Assembly: GCA_910585685.1 (NCBI GenBank) | Contig: CAJUEO010000003.1 | Coordinates: 93,922-157,921, forward strand | Length of the DNA: 64,000 nt | Reading direction: 5' to 3' | From: an uncultured Christensenella sp. | GTDB taxonomy: Bacteria > Bacillota > Clostridia > Christensenellales > Borkfalkiaceae | Shown here: positions 25,052 to 34,764 of the stretch, in pieces | Numbering within the stretch: the first letter of the stretch is position 1 | How the letters are laid out: every line of letters starts with the position of its first letter | Notes under the pieces: model-generated | What the model saw: only the letters and a program-made list of their open reading frames with translations | Told to the model about the DNA's origin: nothing | Database searches by the model: none | Translations under genes and position numbers: made by a program

Positions 25052-27841
25052 ATGGCAGCGGTTAAAACGAGAACTGCAGAAGAATTAAAACAATCGAAAT
25101 ATAATTATTTTATCGTCCTCGATTTGAGCGTCAACGAAAAGAATCCTACTACAATACTGCAGGCACTTAAAAAGAAGTTTCCTGCCAATCAGGGTACGCC
25201 CAAAGACCCCTATTTAGCTCGGCTTTTAGAGTTAAAGGGGGATATGGAGCAGGTGCTTGTAAACGACGCAAGATATGACGACGCTTCCGGACAATACGTT
25301 GCAAAGAGCGGAATAAGAAAGGAAGAGGGAGACAGGGCTAAAAACTTTAAGCTTTCCGAAGTTATGGCTATTGTAAGGGTCAAGTGCCAATCAAACGGCA
25401 TAATGTACAAGACCGAGCTTAGAAAGCTGTGCGTAGACGCAAACAAAAAAGCCGTGTTCTTTGAATTTGCCGAGCTTGAAAAAAAGTTTAAAGCCGAAAA
25501 GCTCGATTCGGTCGTAAAATACATAGACAACGAAACCAACACCATAAACTTTATAGGGTTCGACGATATTTCCGATTTGTTGCAGGTCGAGGGCTTTGCC
25601 GACTTATACGCATATCTCGGGCTGACAAATTCCGCAAGCTCGCAACAGATATTATCTGAAGAAAAGAGAATTACAAACGATAAGCTTGCAAACACGGGTG
25701 ACAAGGAAAAAAAGAACCGTATAAACGCTTTTTCGGGCAACATTCAGACGATATTCAAGACGCCTGCTTCGAGAAAACAGTACGACGACTATCTGAAATC
25801 GCGTGAAAGCGTTTGGTCGCAGTTCAAAATAAGAAAGGCGTACAGCAAAGAAATTTCGCTGAACGAGTACATAGATTTCGTAGAAAAGCTTATGAAGGCT
25901 TTGAATATCCGCTTGGACGACGCACAAACTATGCTCGGCGCAGGTTTAAAAAACTACGGCTTTATAGTCACGGGCGGCACAGCCAACGGCGCCGAAAAGA
26001 GCAAAATGGGTATTACCGACCTGTCCTCTTGCCGTTTCTGCGGCTCGCTGTATAAAAAGGGCGCAAAAAGTTGCCCCAATTGCGGAAAATTGCTTGTTTC
26101 GGCGTGCTGGAACTGCGGTGCTTCAATGGATTTGACCGTCACAAGCGTCTGCGGCAAGTGCGGAGCGAGCGAGGCGCTGCAAAAGAGCTTTGCGGCGGAA
26201 GTTATAAATTTAAACAAGTTGTTTCAGTCGGGACAGTACAAGGAGTATGCGTTAAAGAGCGAGGCGTTCAAGCGCACTTATTCAAGCTTTAACCAGCCGC
26301 GTTCGCAGGTGGAAAGGGAGATGGCGGCAATAACCAAGACTTCCGACGACATCGTTTCGAAACAGCGCGAAAAGGAAACTACTTCAAAAAACTATCTTGC
26401 AAAAATAAATGCGGCAATAACTTCGAGAAAGTATTTCGAGGCGCAAAACCTTTTAAGGCAGTTAAAGCAGGTTGTTCCCGACGCAAACGTCAAGGCGGAA
26501 GAGAGCAGAATAAACACCGTAATTGCCGAGGTTCAACAAATTTACAGGCAGATATGCGCTCTCGGCTCTGACGAGGCAAGAATTATCCCCGAGTATATGC
26601 GCCTTTACGAAAAGTGCGTTGACTATTCCGAGGCGCAGTCGGTTATAAAAAAATTCCCTCCCAAACCTCCCGTCGAAGTTACCGTATCCGTGAGCGAAAG
26701 GGGCAACATAGTTAAGTGGAATGTTCGTCCCGACGACACTATTACCTACTCGGTAGTCAGAAAAATAGGCGCGGCGCCGAGAAGCGCAAGCGACGGAGAT
26801 TTGCTTGTTTCGGGTCTGCGCGCGTTTACCTTTACCGACCTTAAAGCCGAAAACGTAGTACCCTATTTCTACGGGGTTTTTGCGACACGTTTGGGCAGCG
26901 ATTCTGCGCTGACATGCACCAAAGCTTCTTGCCAAAGGTACGCAAACGTCACTATAAAGAGCAGTAAAGTGCTTGTTAACGGGCTAAAAGTAGAGTTTGC
27001 CACTCTTTCGGGCGTAAGCAAAGTTATAGTTGTGCGTTCAAACGACGCCACTCCGCCCAAGAACATTTCAAGCGGCACCAAAATTCCCGTCGACGAAAAC
27101 GGGTTTACCGACTCTACTTTGCCCGGTTCGGGATTATACGGCTATTTCATTGTCTGCGAGTACATTGTAAACGGCAAACCCGTGTACTCGTCGGGCATAT
27201 CCGAAACTTTCGAGTTCTACGAAAGACCGTCGTTTGTTGAAAATGTCAGGTTCAAAAAGGAAGATGGCAACCTTTTTAGCGTAACTTTTAACGAGCTGGC
27301 TGTGGGTAAATTTGATATTTACGCTTCTAAGACGGCGGTCGTCGGTTTGAAATCCAACGAGTACTACAATATTTCAAAGCTAAACGGGCTTACCGATATC
27401 GAATGTAAAAACGTAAAGCCCACTTCGGTAAACTTCGAGTTGCCGGGCAGGGGAGATTGGTTCTTCTACCCCGTGTGCGTGCAAAAGAGCGAATTTACGG
27501 TGGGTGACGAGTATGTCTACCGCGACACCTCTCCCAAGTCCGCTGTGGTGCAGTACGAGGTTAAAGTAAACAAAAACAGTACTTTATCCATCGATTTTGC
27601 CTGTGACCACCTTGTGGAGCTTGACGCGGTGAGGGTTGTCGGGACTGTCGGCAGACGGCCGAGAAACGTAAACGACGGAGAATGCGTGTCCGTGCTTGAC
27701 GGGATAAAATTCAAAAAACCGCTGTTTTCAAAGGAATACAAGGCAAGTATAAAAGTGTCTGTAGAGGGCTGTAACCGCGGCAACGTTTACGCCGTATTTG
27801 CCGAAAACGACCAAGGAATAATATTTAAGAGGAAAGGATAA
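25052..27841 (+). CDS. multidomain J-like / zinc-ribbon / FN3-like protein
   Basis: 929 residues. Near residues 185-255 the sequence 'DLYAYLGLTNSASSQQILSEE' ... 'RINAFSGNIQTIFKTPASRKQYDDYL' follows J-domain helices I-IV, but the HPD tripeptide needed to stimulate Hsp70 is absent. An N-terminal stretch (15-90: YFIVLDLSVNEKN... 'VLVNDARYDDASG') has a similar layout. Residues about 328-375 hold paired zinc ribbons (CRFCG, CPNCG, CWNCG, CGKCG). A helical region (380-540) leads to at least three beta-sandwich repeats of FN3 character ('PPVEVTVSVSERGNIVKWNV...'). Likely a scaffold or client adaptor for the Hsp70 pair. Confidence 0.65.
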   Translation: MAAVKTRTAEELKQSKYNYFIVLDLSVNEKNPTTILQALKKKFPANQGTPKDPYLARLLELKGDMEQVLVNDARYDDASGQYVAKSGIRKEEGDRAKNFKLSEVMAIVRVKCQSNGIMYKTELRKLCVDANKKAVFFEFAELEKKFKAEKLDSVVKYIDNETNTINFIGFDDISDLLQVEGFADLYAYLGLTNSASSQQILSEEKRITNDKLANTGDKEKKNRINAFSGNIQTIFKTPASRKQYDDYLKSRESVWSQFKIRKAYSKEISLNEYIDFVEKLMKALNIRLDDAQTMLGAGLKNYGFIVTGGTANGAEKSKMGITDLSSCRFCGSLYKKGAKSCPNCGKLLVSACWNCGASMDLTVTSVCGKCGASEALQKSFAAEVINLNKLFQSGQYKEYALKSEAFKRTYSSFNQPRSQVEREMAAITKTSDDIVSKQREKETTSKNYLAKINAAITSRKYFEAQNLLRQLKQVVPDANVKAEESRINTVIAEVQQIYRQICALGSDEARIIPEYMRLYEKCVDYSEAQSVIKKFPPKPPVEVTVSVSERGNIVKWNVRPDDTITYSVVRKIGAAPRSASDGDLLVSGLRAFTFTDLKAENVVPYFYGVFATRLGSDSALTCTKASCQRYANVTIKSSKVLVNGLKVEFATLSGVSKVIVVRSNDATPPKNISSGTKIPVDENGFTDSTLPGSGLYGYFIVCEYIVNGKPVYSSGISETFEFYERPSFVENVRFKKEDGNLFSVTFNELAVGKFDIYASKTAVVGLKSNEYYNISKLNGLTDIECKNVKPTSVNFELPGRGDWFFYPVCVQKSEFTVGDEYVYRDTSPKSAVVQYEVKVNKNSTLSIDFACDHLVELDAVRVVGTVGRRPRNVNDGECVSVLDGIKFKKPLFSKEYKASIKVSVEGCNRGNVYAVFAENDQGIIFKRKG

Positions 27842-27842
27842 A

Positions 27843-28961
27843 ATGTCGGGAAAAATTATTTGCCCCTATTGCTATACCGAACAAAAACTTAAACTTATGA
27901 AAAAAATCTGCATAAGCGACGGTTGCGAGGAAAACACAAAAAACACAAAGTTTTCCGCAAAGGAGAGCAACTGCCCCAAATGCGGCAGCAACCTGCGCTA
28001 TGCCTGCTTAAATCCCAAGTGCGGACACTCGATTGAAAAGGACGAGTTGGAGTGCAAAGACCCCCTGCCCATAGCTATAATCGGGGCAAGGTATTCGGGC
28101 AAATCCAACTATATAGCCGTTGCCGTGCACGAGTTGCAAGTCAAGGGCAACAGGTTCGGAATAGGTATTAGAGCCAACGCCGCTACGGCTTCAGTGTATT
28201 CACAGGAATACGAAGCGCCCGTTTTCAAGCGTCAGGTTCCAATTACCACCACGCGCGCAGCGACCAAGAAAAACAAGCGCGAGCCGCTTATATTTATGCT
28301 TACCACGGGACTGAACAAGGGTAAGCGCGGAACGTTTCCGCTGTCATTCTACGATACCGCAGGGGAAAATATGGAAAAGAGCGACCTCGATACCGAGGAG
28401 TACGTCGGATATATCTCCTATGCAAAGGGACTTATTATACTTATGGACCCGTGGCAGATACCATACGTCAAAGACAGGCTCGGCGGCATAATTCCGCCCG
28501 AGGCAAAGAACGCCATAGGTTTAAGCCCCTACGAAATTTTGGAGCGAGCTATCCGCGTCATACGCAGTCAGACCAAAATGAAGGTAAACGACAAAATTAA
28601 AATACCCATTGCAATTGCGTTCAGTAAAATAGACTCGCTTGAAAGCGGAGGGCTTTTGGAGGACGGCAGTTGCCTTACGCGCCCGTCGTCGCATATAGAC
28701 GAGGGCAAGTATTCAAAGCTCGAACACGACGACACTAACAGCGACATAATGAGTATGCTTCAATACTTCGACGAGGACGAGGCGGAAAGGTTTTTAAACC
28801 TTACTCGCAACAATTTCGAAACATATTCGTTTTTCGGGTTTTCGTCGTTCGGCTGCGGACTTACGGGCGGCAAGCTCAGCCAAAAGGTCAAACCGAGAAG
28901 GGTGCTCGACCCGTTCCTTTGGCTGCTTAGCATAAACAAACGTATTCAAACTACAAAATAA
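27843..28961 (+). CDS. zinc-ribbon P-loop GTPase, double-GTPase (DO-GTPase)-like
   Basis: 372 residues, starting one nt after the previous stop. Four Cys pairs in residues 7-60 (CPYC, CISDGC, CPKCG, CLNPKC) make one or two zinc ribbons. The GTPase core has G1 GARYSGKSN (81-89), G3 YDTAGEN (about 169-176) and G4 'FSKIDS' (about 259). Layout and style match the GTPases that accompany GAP1 proteins in bacterial conflict loci. A cytoplasmic switch protein, probably acting with the GAP1-like product directly downstream. Confidence 0.75.
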   Translation: MSGKIICPYCYTEQKLKLMKKICISDGCEENTKNTKFSAKESNCPKCGSNLRYACLNPKCGHSIEKDELECKDPLPIAIIGARYSGKSNYIAVAVHELQVKGNRFGIGIRANAATASVYSQEYEAPVFKRQVPITTTRAATKKNKREPLIFMLTTGLNKGKRGTFPLSFYDTAGENMEKSDLDTEEYVGYISYAKGLIILMDPWQIPYVKDRLGGIIPPEAKNAIGLSPYEILERAIRVIRSQTKMKVNDKIKIPIAIAFSKIDSLESGGLLEDGSCLTRPSSHIDEGKYSKLEHDDTNSDIMSMLQYFDEDEAERFLNLTRNNFETYSFFGFSSFGCGLTGGKLSQKVKPRRVLDPFLWLLSINKRIQTTK

Positions 28962-28975
28962 GGGGAATTGAAAAA

Positions 28976-31696
28976 ATGAGATATAAACAGTTGATTTATA
29001 CGTCTTACAAAAAATACAACTCGGACGTAACGGGTGAATCAAGCGGTTACGACGTGTTTGCAATGACGCCCGGTATAAGCGAAGAAGAGCGCGACGAGCT
29101 TATTGCAATGTTCACAAACTATGCCGTTCCCAACGACCCGAGGTTGAACGATTTGGAAAATATCGAAAAAAACGTAGAGCTGTACGCGCCCAAACAGCGC
29201 GCATACCTCAAGCTTTCCACGGGCAGGTACTGCTGGTGTCAGGTTTCGCTTATGCCCTACGATTTCAGCGGACGTTACAACAGCATTTACTTTCACGCCG
29301 TTTTATCGGACGAAGAGCCCGATTTTGCGCCCGTCGACTTTTTCGAAAACTTTACCTTTAAAACAAAGCTCACCGACGACGAGTTTCACGCGCGCGTTAC
29401 GCCGCCCGAGCTCAGGGAGGAAAACATCGACGGCAAGCTTATGCAGAGGGCAAGGCAGACGGTTAAGTTCGAGCGCGCGGTTTTAACTAAAATTCTCAAC
29501 TCTGTTTTATATTGCGTAAGGGAGAATAAGCCGCTGTTTTTCAATTGCAAGACGGAAGAAGCTTACGACACAGTAAAATCCGTGCTCGCATTTTTGCCCG
29601 TTTCGCTTGCAAGAGCTGTGTATTTTTCTACATATTCCTCCGACGAACAGGAGGACGGACGCGCGTTCAGAATTTGCCATATGGGGGATGAGTTCGGCTA
29701 TTCGAACAGGCTTTCTAACACCTATGTAGCCGTTGCCGATTTAATTGAAAACAAATTTTCCGAACACATTCCCGACGACGCGTTTATTGCAAGGCTTGTC
29801 GAGTACGCGTACACTAACGCGGCTAATTTGGACAGATTAAAGGCGTTTTACGAAAATTATACGAAAGGCTCGCTCGGCTTTTCGTCGGAGGCGCTTGTCA
29901 ACGCATACGACTTTATGTACACCGAAGCATACGAGCAGTTTGATTTGCACACTTTCAAATCGGTAATTTCGGACGCGTACATAACTGTCGTGCCCCAGAA
30001 TGCGAGGGCGTCGAGAATAAACGCATATCTTGCAGCAAATATGCTGGATTTGCGCGAGCGCGGCGTACTGCTCAATGAAATTTACAAGCTTACGGCAGAC
30101 AAGCGCATTCTTAACGACTACACAAGCGAGCTTTTGAATTCGGTTGTTGACGGAGAGCTTAAAACCGACGAAGCGGCGGAAATTTTAAGGACCGTTTTCG
30201 GCTGCGATTTAAGAATGGTCGTCTTAACGGAGCTTGGCACATACACAAATCTTTTGTCGGCAAACATCGCTAATACTGCGGTGTTCGAGCTGGTTGTCGG
30301 GTTGCTTTTGAGCGCGGAAAAGGTGGACAGAGCAAAGGCTGACGCACTGTATTCGTTGCTGTTTAACGGTATTTCGGCTAAGGGTGATTTGAATTTATTG
30401 ACGGGCATGCTTTTGCCGAGCTTGAAAAATAGCGCATATTTCAACGTGTGCGTTAAAAAGATTTTTTCAAGCTACTGCAAAAATGCCGAGCACGCGGCGT
30501 ATTGGCTTGATTTTTGCAACAATTGCGCCGACGAAACCATACGCGACGTATTTTTAAACCTTACGCTCGAGTACGTCGGCAGCGACGAGCTTTTGCGTGT
30601 TGTCGCCGTCAACCCTCAGATATGCAATCACATTTTGGCTCTGCTCAAACAAATCGACCAAAAGAACCTTTGTAAGGACGCAATTTTCAATATTATTTGT
30701 AAGCTGCTTCGCGCGGCGCTTGCCGTATCTCCCGTTGCGGATACTGCGGTAAACATTATCAAATTTTACGACGTGTTGAAGTATGAACGCGTAGGGGAGT
30801 TGTACGACATAGCTTACGAGGTATTACAGAGCAACATTTCAAACGTGTTTATAAAACTTGCCGAGCAGTACGGGGACGACTATGTAAACGCAATTGCGCG
30901 CGGCAAGTGGAGCAATTTTGCCGAAAATATTCTTATTTCAAGCATTCGTACCGACGAGGACGTAATTTCGAGATATATAAAGAAGTATTACGTTAAGGGC
31001 AACTTCCGCGAGTGTTACGACGGGATTATGTCGGCAATCGAGTTCAGGGACGACACTCGGCAGTGGCTGTTCTACGGCAGGCTTTTAAACGAAGTAAAGG
31101 GGTTGCACGATAACGCTTTAACTAAGGTATATACCTTGCTCAACGCCAAACTTTTCGACATTTCTCACAGTGACAGAAAGGCTGTTGCAAAGGTAATTTC
31201 GGACATTTGCGCTATATCCGACATACGCGTTTCAAAGGAAATAGAGCTTGTTTCGAGGCTTATTAACTTTGACGGAAAATATAAGACGGCTGTTGAACTT
31301 GAGGACTTTATTTTAGCAATTTGCTCAAACGACGATAAGGTCGGTTCGGGCGTGTTCGCCTACTACTATGACGTACTTTTGGGCGTTTCGCTTGTAATTG
31401 TCAAAAAGAAAAAGCCGTCAAAGCTTTTGTCGCTCATTTACGCAAGCGGCTTGGAAGACGAGTATATTGCAAAGCTTTGGGACGTCTATTTTAAAAAGGA
31501 CAAAAAAGCGCAGATTATGTATTTGCTTGAGCTTATGCGCGAGGATATAAGCTGTGCGGACAGTGATTATAGAAACAGTCTTTTAAAATATTTTTACGGA
31601 CATTCCGACGAGAAGTTTATAGCTAAGTTCGATAAATTGCTTTCAAAGCAGAAGAACGATAAATTTACGGCTTCGGCGGAAAAATATAAAAATTAA
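28976..31696 (+). CDS. GTPase-associated protein 1 (GAP1)-like protein
   Basis: 906 residues. The N-terminal 170 match the GAP1-N2 style: 'LIYTSYKKYNSDVTGESSGYDVFAMTPGISEEERDELIA', 'YLKLSTGRYCWCQV', 'DFSGRYNSIYFHAVL'. A middle region (about 175-290) with 'KPLFFNCKTEEAYDTVKSVLAFLPVSLARAVYFSTY' resembles the GAP1 middle domain, and the rest is a long all-helical repeat-like tail. Proteins of this family are found next to dedicated GTPases in predicted NTP-dependent conflict systems, where they are thought to be the GTPase partner or regulator. No membrane segment. Followed by a 90-nt gap. Confidence 0.75.
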   Translation: MRYKQLIYTSYKKYNSDVTGESSGYDVFAMTPGISEEERDELIAMFTNYAVPNDPRLNDLENIEKNVELYAPKQRAYLKLSTGRYCWCQVSLMPYDFSGRYNSIYFHAVLSDEEPDFAPVDFFENFTFKTKLTDDEFHARVTPPELREENIDGKLMQRARQTVKFERAVLTKILNSVLYCVRENKPLFFNCKTEEAYDTVKSVLAFLPVSLARAVYFSTYSSDEQEDGRAFRICHMGDEFGYSNRLSNTYVAVADLIENKFSEHIPDDAFIARLVEYAYTNAANLDRLKAFYENYTKGSLGFSSEALVNAYDFMYTEAYEQFDLHTFKSVISDAYITVVPQNARASRINAYLAANMLDLRERGVLLNEIYKLTADKRILNDYTSELLNSVVDGELKTDEAAEILRTVFGCDLRMVVLTELGTYTNLLSANIANTAVFELVVGLLLSAEKVDRAKADALYSLLFNGISAKGDLNLLTGMLLPSLKNSAYFNVCVKKIFSSYCKNAEHAAYWLDFCNNCADETIRDVFLNLTLEYVGSDELLRVVAVNPQICNHILALLKQIDQKNLCKDAIFNIICKLLRAALAVSPVADTAVNIIKFYDVLKYERVGELYDIAYEVLQSNISNVFIKLAEQYGDDYVNAIARGKWSNFAENILISSIRTDEDVISRYIKKYYVKGNFRECYDGIMSAIEFRDDTRQWLFYGRLLNEVKGLHDNALTKVYTLLNAKLFDISHSDRKAVAKVISDICAISDIRVSKEIELVSRLINFDGKYKTAVELEDFILAICSNDDKVGSGVFAYYYDVLLGVSLVIVKKKKPSKLLSLIYASGLEDEYIAKLWDVYFKKDKKAQIMYLLELMREDISCADSDYRNSLLKYFYGHSDEKFIAKFDKLLSKQKNDKFTASAEKYKN

Positions 31697-31786
31697 TTTT
31701 CGGTTTTAATTATATAGTGCGAAATGATATTATTCGCGGTATTATCTCTTACGGCGTGAGAAAGTATTGGAAAAATTGAGGTAGCT

Positions 31787-32734
31787 ATGGGGTATTTAAT
31801 TTTATTTGGTATTATACTCAGTATTTTAGCAGGTATTTGCTACGGAATATACGAGCTGTGCGTGCTTATCTGGAATATGCAGGTATGCTATCACGGCAGT
31901 ATGGACGCCATGTTCAGCGTAGCGTTGATTATGGTCGTTTTGTTGGCTGCTTTAATTATAGCATGCTTGATTGTTTCCGCATTGTTTGAATTAGACGGAT
32001 TGAAAAAATTTGTAGTGCGCTTTATGTTTCCTGCGGCTGTAGGACTTATGGCTCTTTCGGGCATAGTTTATATTTACGGCTATTGCGAACCTGTATTTTT
32101 GGGTGTTGACGCATTAAGTGACCCCGCTTTTAACAATTATTTTGAGTACATCGAACGTGATATAATGATTAATGATTTAAGTCCGTTTACTACAATTCGG
32201 GCTTCGGTCATATTTATAAGCGGAATCTTAATTTACACCGTCGCTGCATTTTCGGTTATAATGGCGCTGATATCGTGCGTTGAATACAGAGGTATCTATC
32301 CGGGCAACGGATTCAGAATGTTGTTTAAATGTTTATACCGCATATTTTTACCTGTCATAATTCTTGTTGCGGCGCTTGCAGGCTGGTACTATTTAACCAC
32401 TATCGTTCTTTGGGACTACGATTTATTCGACTTGATTATTCACGGTACAGCAACCTCGGGCGCGCTGCTCGGAGCGGTAGTCGGGCTTGCTTTTCTTATC
32501 AACAGACAGCCGCTTGCCGCAGCCTTTTCGCTCGGGCTTGCCGCGGCTATAGCATTTGTAAGTTACACCGTGTTCGGCGCAAAGATACTGCTTGATTTGA
32601 TGAGCGAGTATTATCTGTTTATAATTTTAGGCTTTATAGGGCTATATTTATTGCTCGGCGTTATTTACTGCCTTACAAGAATTAAAGTAATAAGAAATAT
32701 CATAAGACGAGCAAAATATATGTATTGGTTATAA
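31787..32734 (+). CDS. polytopic membrane protein of the GTPase operon
   Basis: 315 residues, about eight hydrophobic helices ('LILFGIILSILAGICYGIYEL', 'FSVALIMVVLLAALIIACLIV', ... , 'YYLFIILGFIGLYLLLGVIYC') with short charged loops and a basic C-terminus. No family recognised. It sits between the GAP1-like protein and the membrane-anchored GTPase, which suggests a membrane partner of one of these. Confidence 0.7.
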   Translation: MGYLILFGIILSILAGICYGIYELCVLIWNMQVCYHGSMDAMFSVALIMVVLLAALIIACLIVSALFELDGLKKFVVRFMFPAAVGLMALSGIVYIYGYCEPVFLGVDALSDPAFNNYFEYIERDIMINDLSPFTTIRASVIFISGILIYTVAAFSVIMALISCVEYRGIYPGNGFRMLFKCLYRIFLPVIILVAALAGWYYLTTIVLWDYDLFDLIIHGTATSGALLGAVVGLAFLINRQPLAAAFSLGLAAAIAFVSYTVFGAKILLDLMSEYYLFIILGFIGLYLLLGVIYCLTRIKVIRNIIRRAKYMYWL

Positions 32735-32749
32735 TTATTCGGAGAAAAT

Positions 32750-34150
32750 ATGAAAAAACAAAGATTGGAAGAACCTGCAAGAACTAAACTGTTTTGGATT
32801 CCCATTTACAACATTCTTTTTTATACCGTCAAAGAAATTCTTTTGGACGTATGGGATTTGGCGTCGACGGTCGGCAATAAATTTTTCCGCCTGCTCTGGG
32901 TGGTAGTGTTTCCCTTTCTTCTGGTAATTTATCCGGCTACCTGTCTTGTACTGTTGCTGGTAATTATAGTTCTGCTGTTTGTTACGCTGGTAAACTATAT
33001 TTTCGGCGGCATTAGCTATGTGGTGGACAGCCTGTATTTAAAAATTCACGGAATAGGGCTTGTGTGCCCTGCGTGCAACAACAAGTATCAGTTGCCGACA
33101 TACATATGTCCAAGCTGCAACGCCCAACATAAAAACCTGCGCCCCGGCAAGTACGGCATAGCAAAGCGCACCTGTAAGTGCGGCGCTAAGCTGCCTACAA
33201 CTTTCTTTAACGGCAGACAGCACCTTGATGCTATATGCCCTAATCCGGCTTGCCGCTATGCTTTCAAATCGAAGATACTGCCGGCGCGCCCCATATGTAT
33301 TCCCATTATCGGCGGCGTGTCCTCGGGTAAAACAAGCCTTATAAACGCAGGTATCGACGGGTTGAATAAATATTGCCAAATCCCCGGTAATAAAATGGAG
33401 TTCGAGTATTGCTCGCACGAGGACGAACAGAGGCACAAGAGAAACCTTGAAATTTTAAAGACGAGAAACACCGACAAGACTCATAAACAGCAGTTCGACT
33501 CGTACAAGTTCTATTTCTCTCCGCAGGGCGCAAAGGTAAAGAACAGGGTTTACGTCTATGACGTTGCAGGAGAGGTCTACGACGCCAAAAAGCAGAATAT
33601 TGTAGAAAAGACGCAGGTGTTCGACTTTACAAACAGCTTGCTGTTCGTATTGGACCCTCTGTCTATCGACGATTTTTACGACGACTGCGTTCAGGCAAAG
33701 GTGCCCAATCTCGAAAGATACAAGCGCTCGGACAGAAGTATGAACGACGTTGTTACAAATATGATAAACAGCCTCGGCGTGTTTGAAAGTCTTACGCCCG
33801 AAAGGTGTAAAAAGGTGTTTGTAGCGATAGTTATTACAAAGGGTGACTTGCCGCTTATAAAAGACCAGATCGGTGACGAGTACGTCGCAGAGCTTGCAAA
33901 GCAGAACAGAACAACCTGGAACAGGGCTAAAAATATTGCCTGCGAACAGTTCCTCGACAAGTATCAGGCTATGAACTTTCTCAACATAATAAGGGATAAG
34001 TTTGAAAAATATCAGTTTTTCACAACCAGCTCGTGGAGCGGTGAACAGAACAAGTACGTTGCGGAAAATGCCGAGGACCCTTTCCTTTGGTTGATTGATA
34101 TGGAAAGTCCCGAAATTGACCTTAAAACCAAGTGGAACAGCAATAAATAG
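32750..34150 (+). CDS. membrane-anchored zinc-ribbon P-loop GTPase, DO-GTPase-like
   Basis: 466 residues. A hydrophobic region at about 38-90 forms two membrane helices. Zinc-binding Cys pairs lie at about 105-125 (CPACNN, CPSC) and 143-175 (CKCG, CPNPAC). The GTPase core has G1 GGVSSGKTSL (about 187-196), G3 DVAGE (about 270) and G4 TKGD (about 363). It is the second GTPase of the operon and differs from the soluble one at 27843-28961 by its membrane anchor. Two different GTPases next to a GAP1-like protein is the arrangement that gave the 'double GTPase' families their name. Confidence 0.75.
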   Translation: MKKQRLEEPARTKLFWIPIYNILFYTVKEILLDVWDLASTVGNKFFRLLWVVVFPFLLVIYPATCLVLLLVIIVLLFVTLVNYIFGGISYVVDSLYLKIHGIGLVCPACNNKYQLPTYICPSCNAQHKNLRPGKYGIAKRTCKCGAKLPTTFFNGRQHLDAICPNPACRYAFKSKILPARPICIPIIGGVSSGKTSLINAGIDGLNKYCQIPGNKMEFEYCSHEDEQRHKRNLEILKTRNTDKTHKQQFDSYKFYFSPQGAKVKNRVYVYDVAGEVYDAKKQNIVEKTQVFDFTNSLLFVLDPLSIDDFYDDCVQAKVPNLERYKRSDRSMNDVVTNMINSLGVFESLTPERCKKVFVAIVITKGDLPLIKDQIGDEYVAELAKQNRTTWNRAKNIACEQFLDKYQAMNFLNIIRDKFEKYQFFTTSSWSGEQNKYVAENAEDPFLWLIDMESPEIDLKTKWNSNK

Positions 34151-34163
34151 GAGGCCATAGAAA

Positions 34164-34754
34164 ATGGGTTCGACTTATTCGGCGGTGTGTCCTGGTTGCG
34201 GCGGCAGCCCAAAACCCGGTACAAACATATGCGAGTTTTGCGGAAAAGAGCTGTTTATAACTACTTTCAATCCGCTTTTCAATATGAATTTTCCCGACGT
34301 AAACAAGTATATGAGGTCGTATTCCTCGGGCGGATTCGGAGAAACCGACGAGCAGAGGGCAAAGCGGCTTATGGCGCTCGGGCTATGTCAGTTAAAATTA
34401 AAACTTTACGATAAGGCGGCGCAGAGCTTCGAAGAGGTAGTAAATATCGCGTACGACTGTGCGGAGGCATATTACTGTGCGGCGGTGTGCGTGTTCAAGG
34501 GCAACAGACCCTTTCTTTCAAACATTAAAAGCGTCGAAAGAGCGGAACAGCTTTTAAGCGCCGCGCTGTCCGTAAGCGGAAAGGGAATATATTATCTGTT
34601 TGCCGCGTTTATAAAAAAGGACTTTTACGAGCGCAAGTTCTATAAGACGAGCCCGAGCAGCAGGGACTATAAGGCTGAAGCCGATAAATTGGGCGTGCCG
34701 CAGGGAGATAAAACTTCGCTCGAACAGCTTTTAAACACAAGAATAGATATTTAA
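34164..34754 (+). CDS. zinc-ribbon protein with TPR-like helices
   Basis: 196 residues. N-terminal zinc ribbon (CPGCGGSPKPGTNICEFCG), then helical pairs from about 65 ('RAKRLMALGLCQLKLKLYDKAAQSFEEVVNIAYDCAEAYYCAAVC') of TPR pattern. The start at 34164 is a GTG/ATG region with ATG at 34164 and GGAGG upstream. No catalytic motif. Probably an adaptor in the operon, where zinc ribbons recur in five products. Confidence 0.65.
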   Translation: MGSTYSAVCPGCGGSPKPGTNICEFCGKELFITTFNPLFNMNFPDVNKYMRSYSSGGFGETDEQRAKRLMALGLCQLKLKLYDKAAQSFEEVVNIAYDCAEAYYCAAVCVFKGNRPFLSNIKSVERAEQLLSAALSVSGKGIYYLFAAFIKKDFYERKFYKTSPSSRDYKAEADKLGVPQGDKTSLEQLLNTRIDI

Positions 34755-34764
34755 GGAGTAGAAT

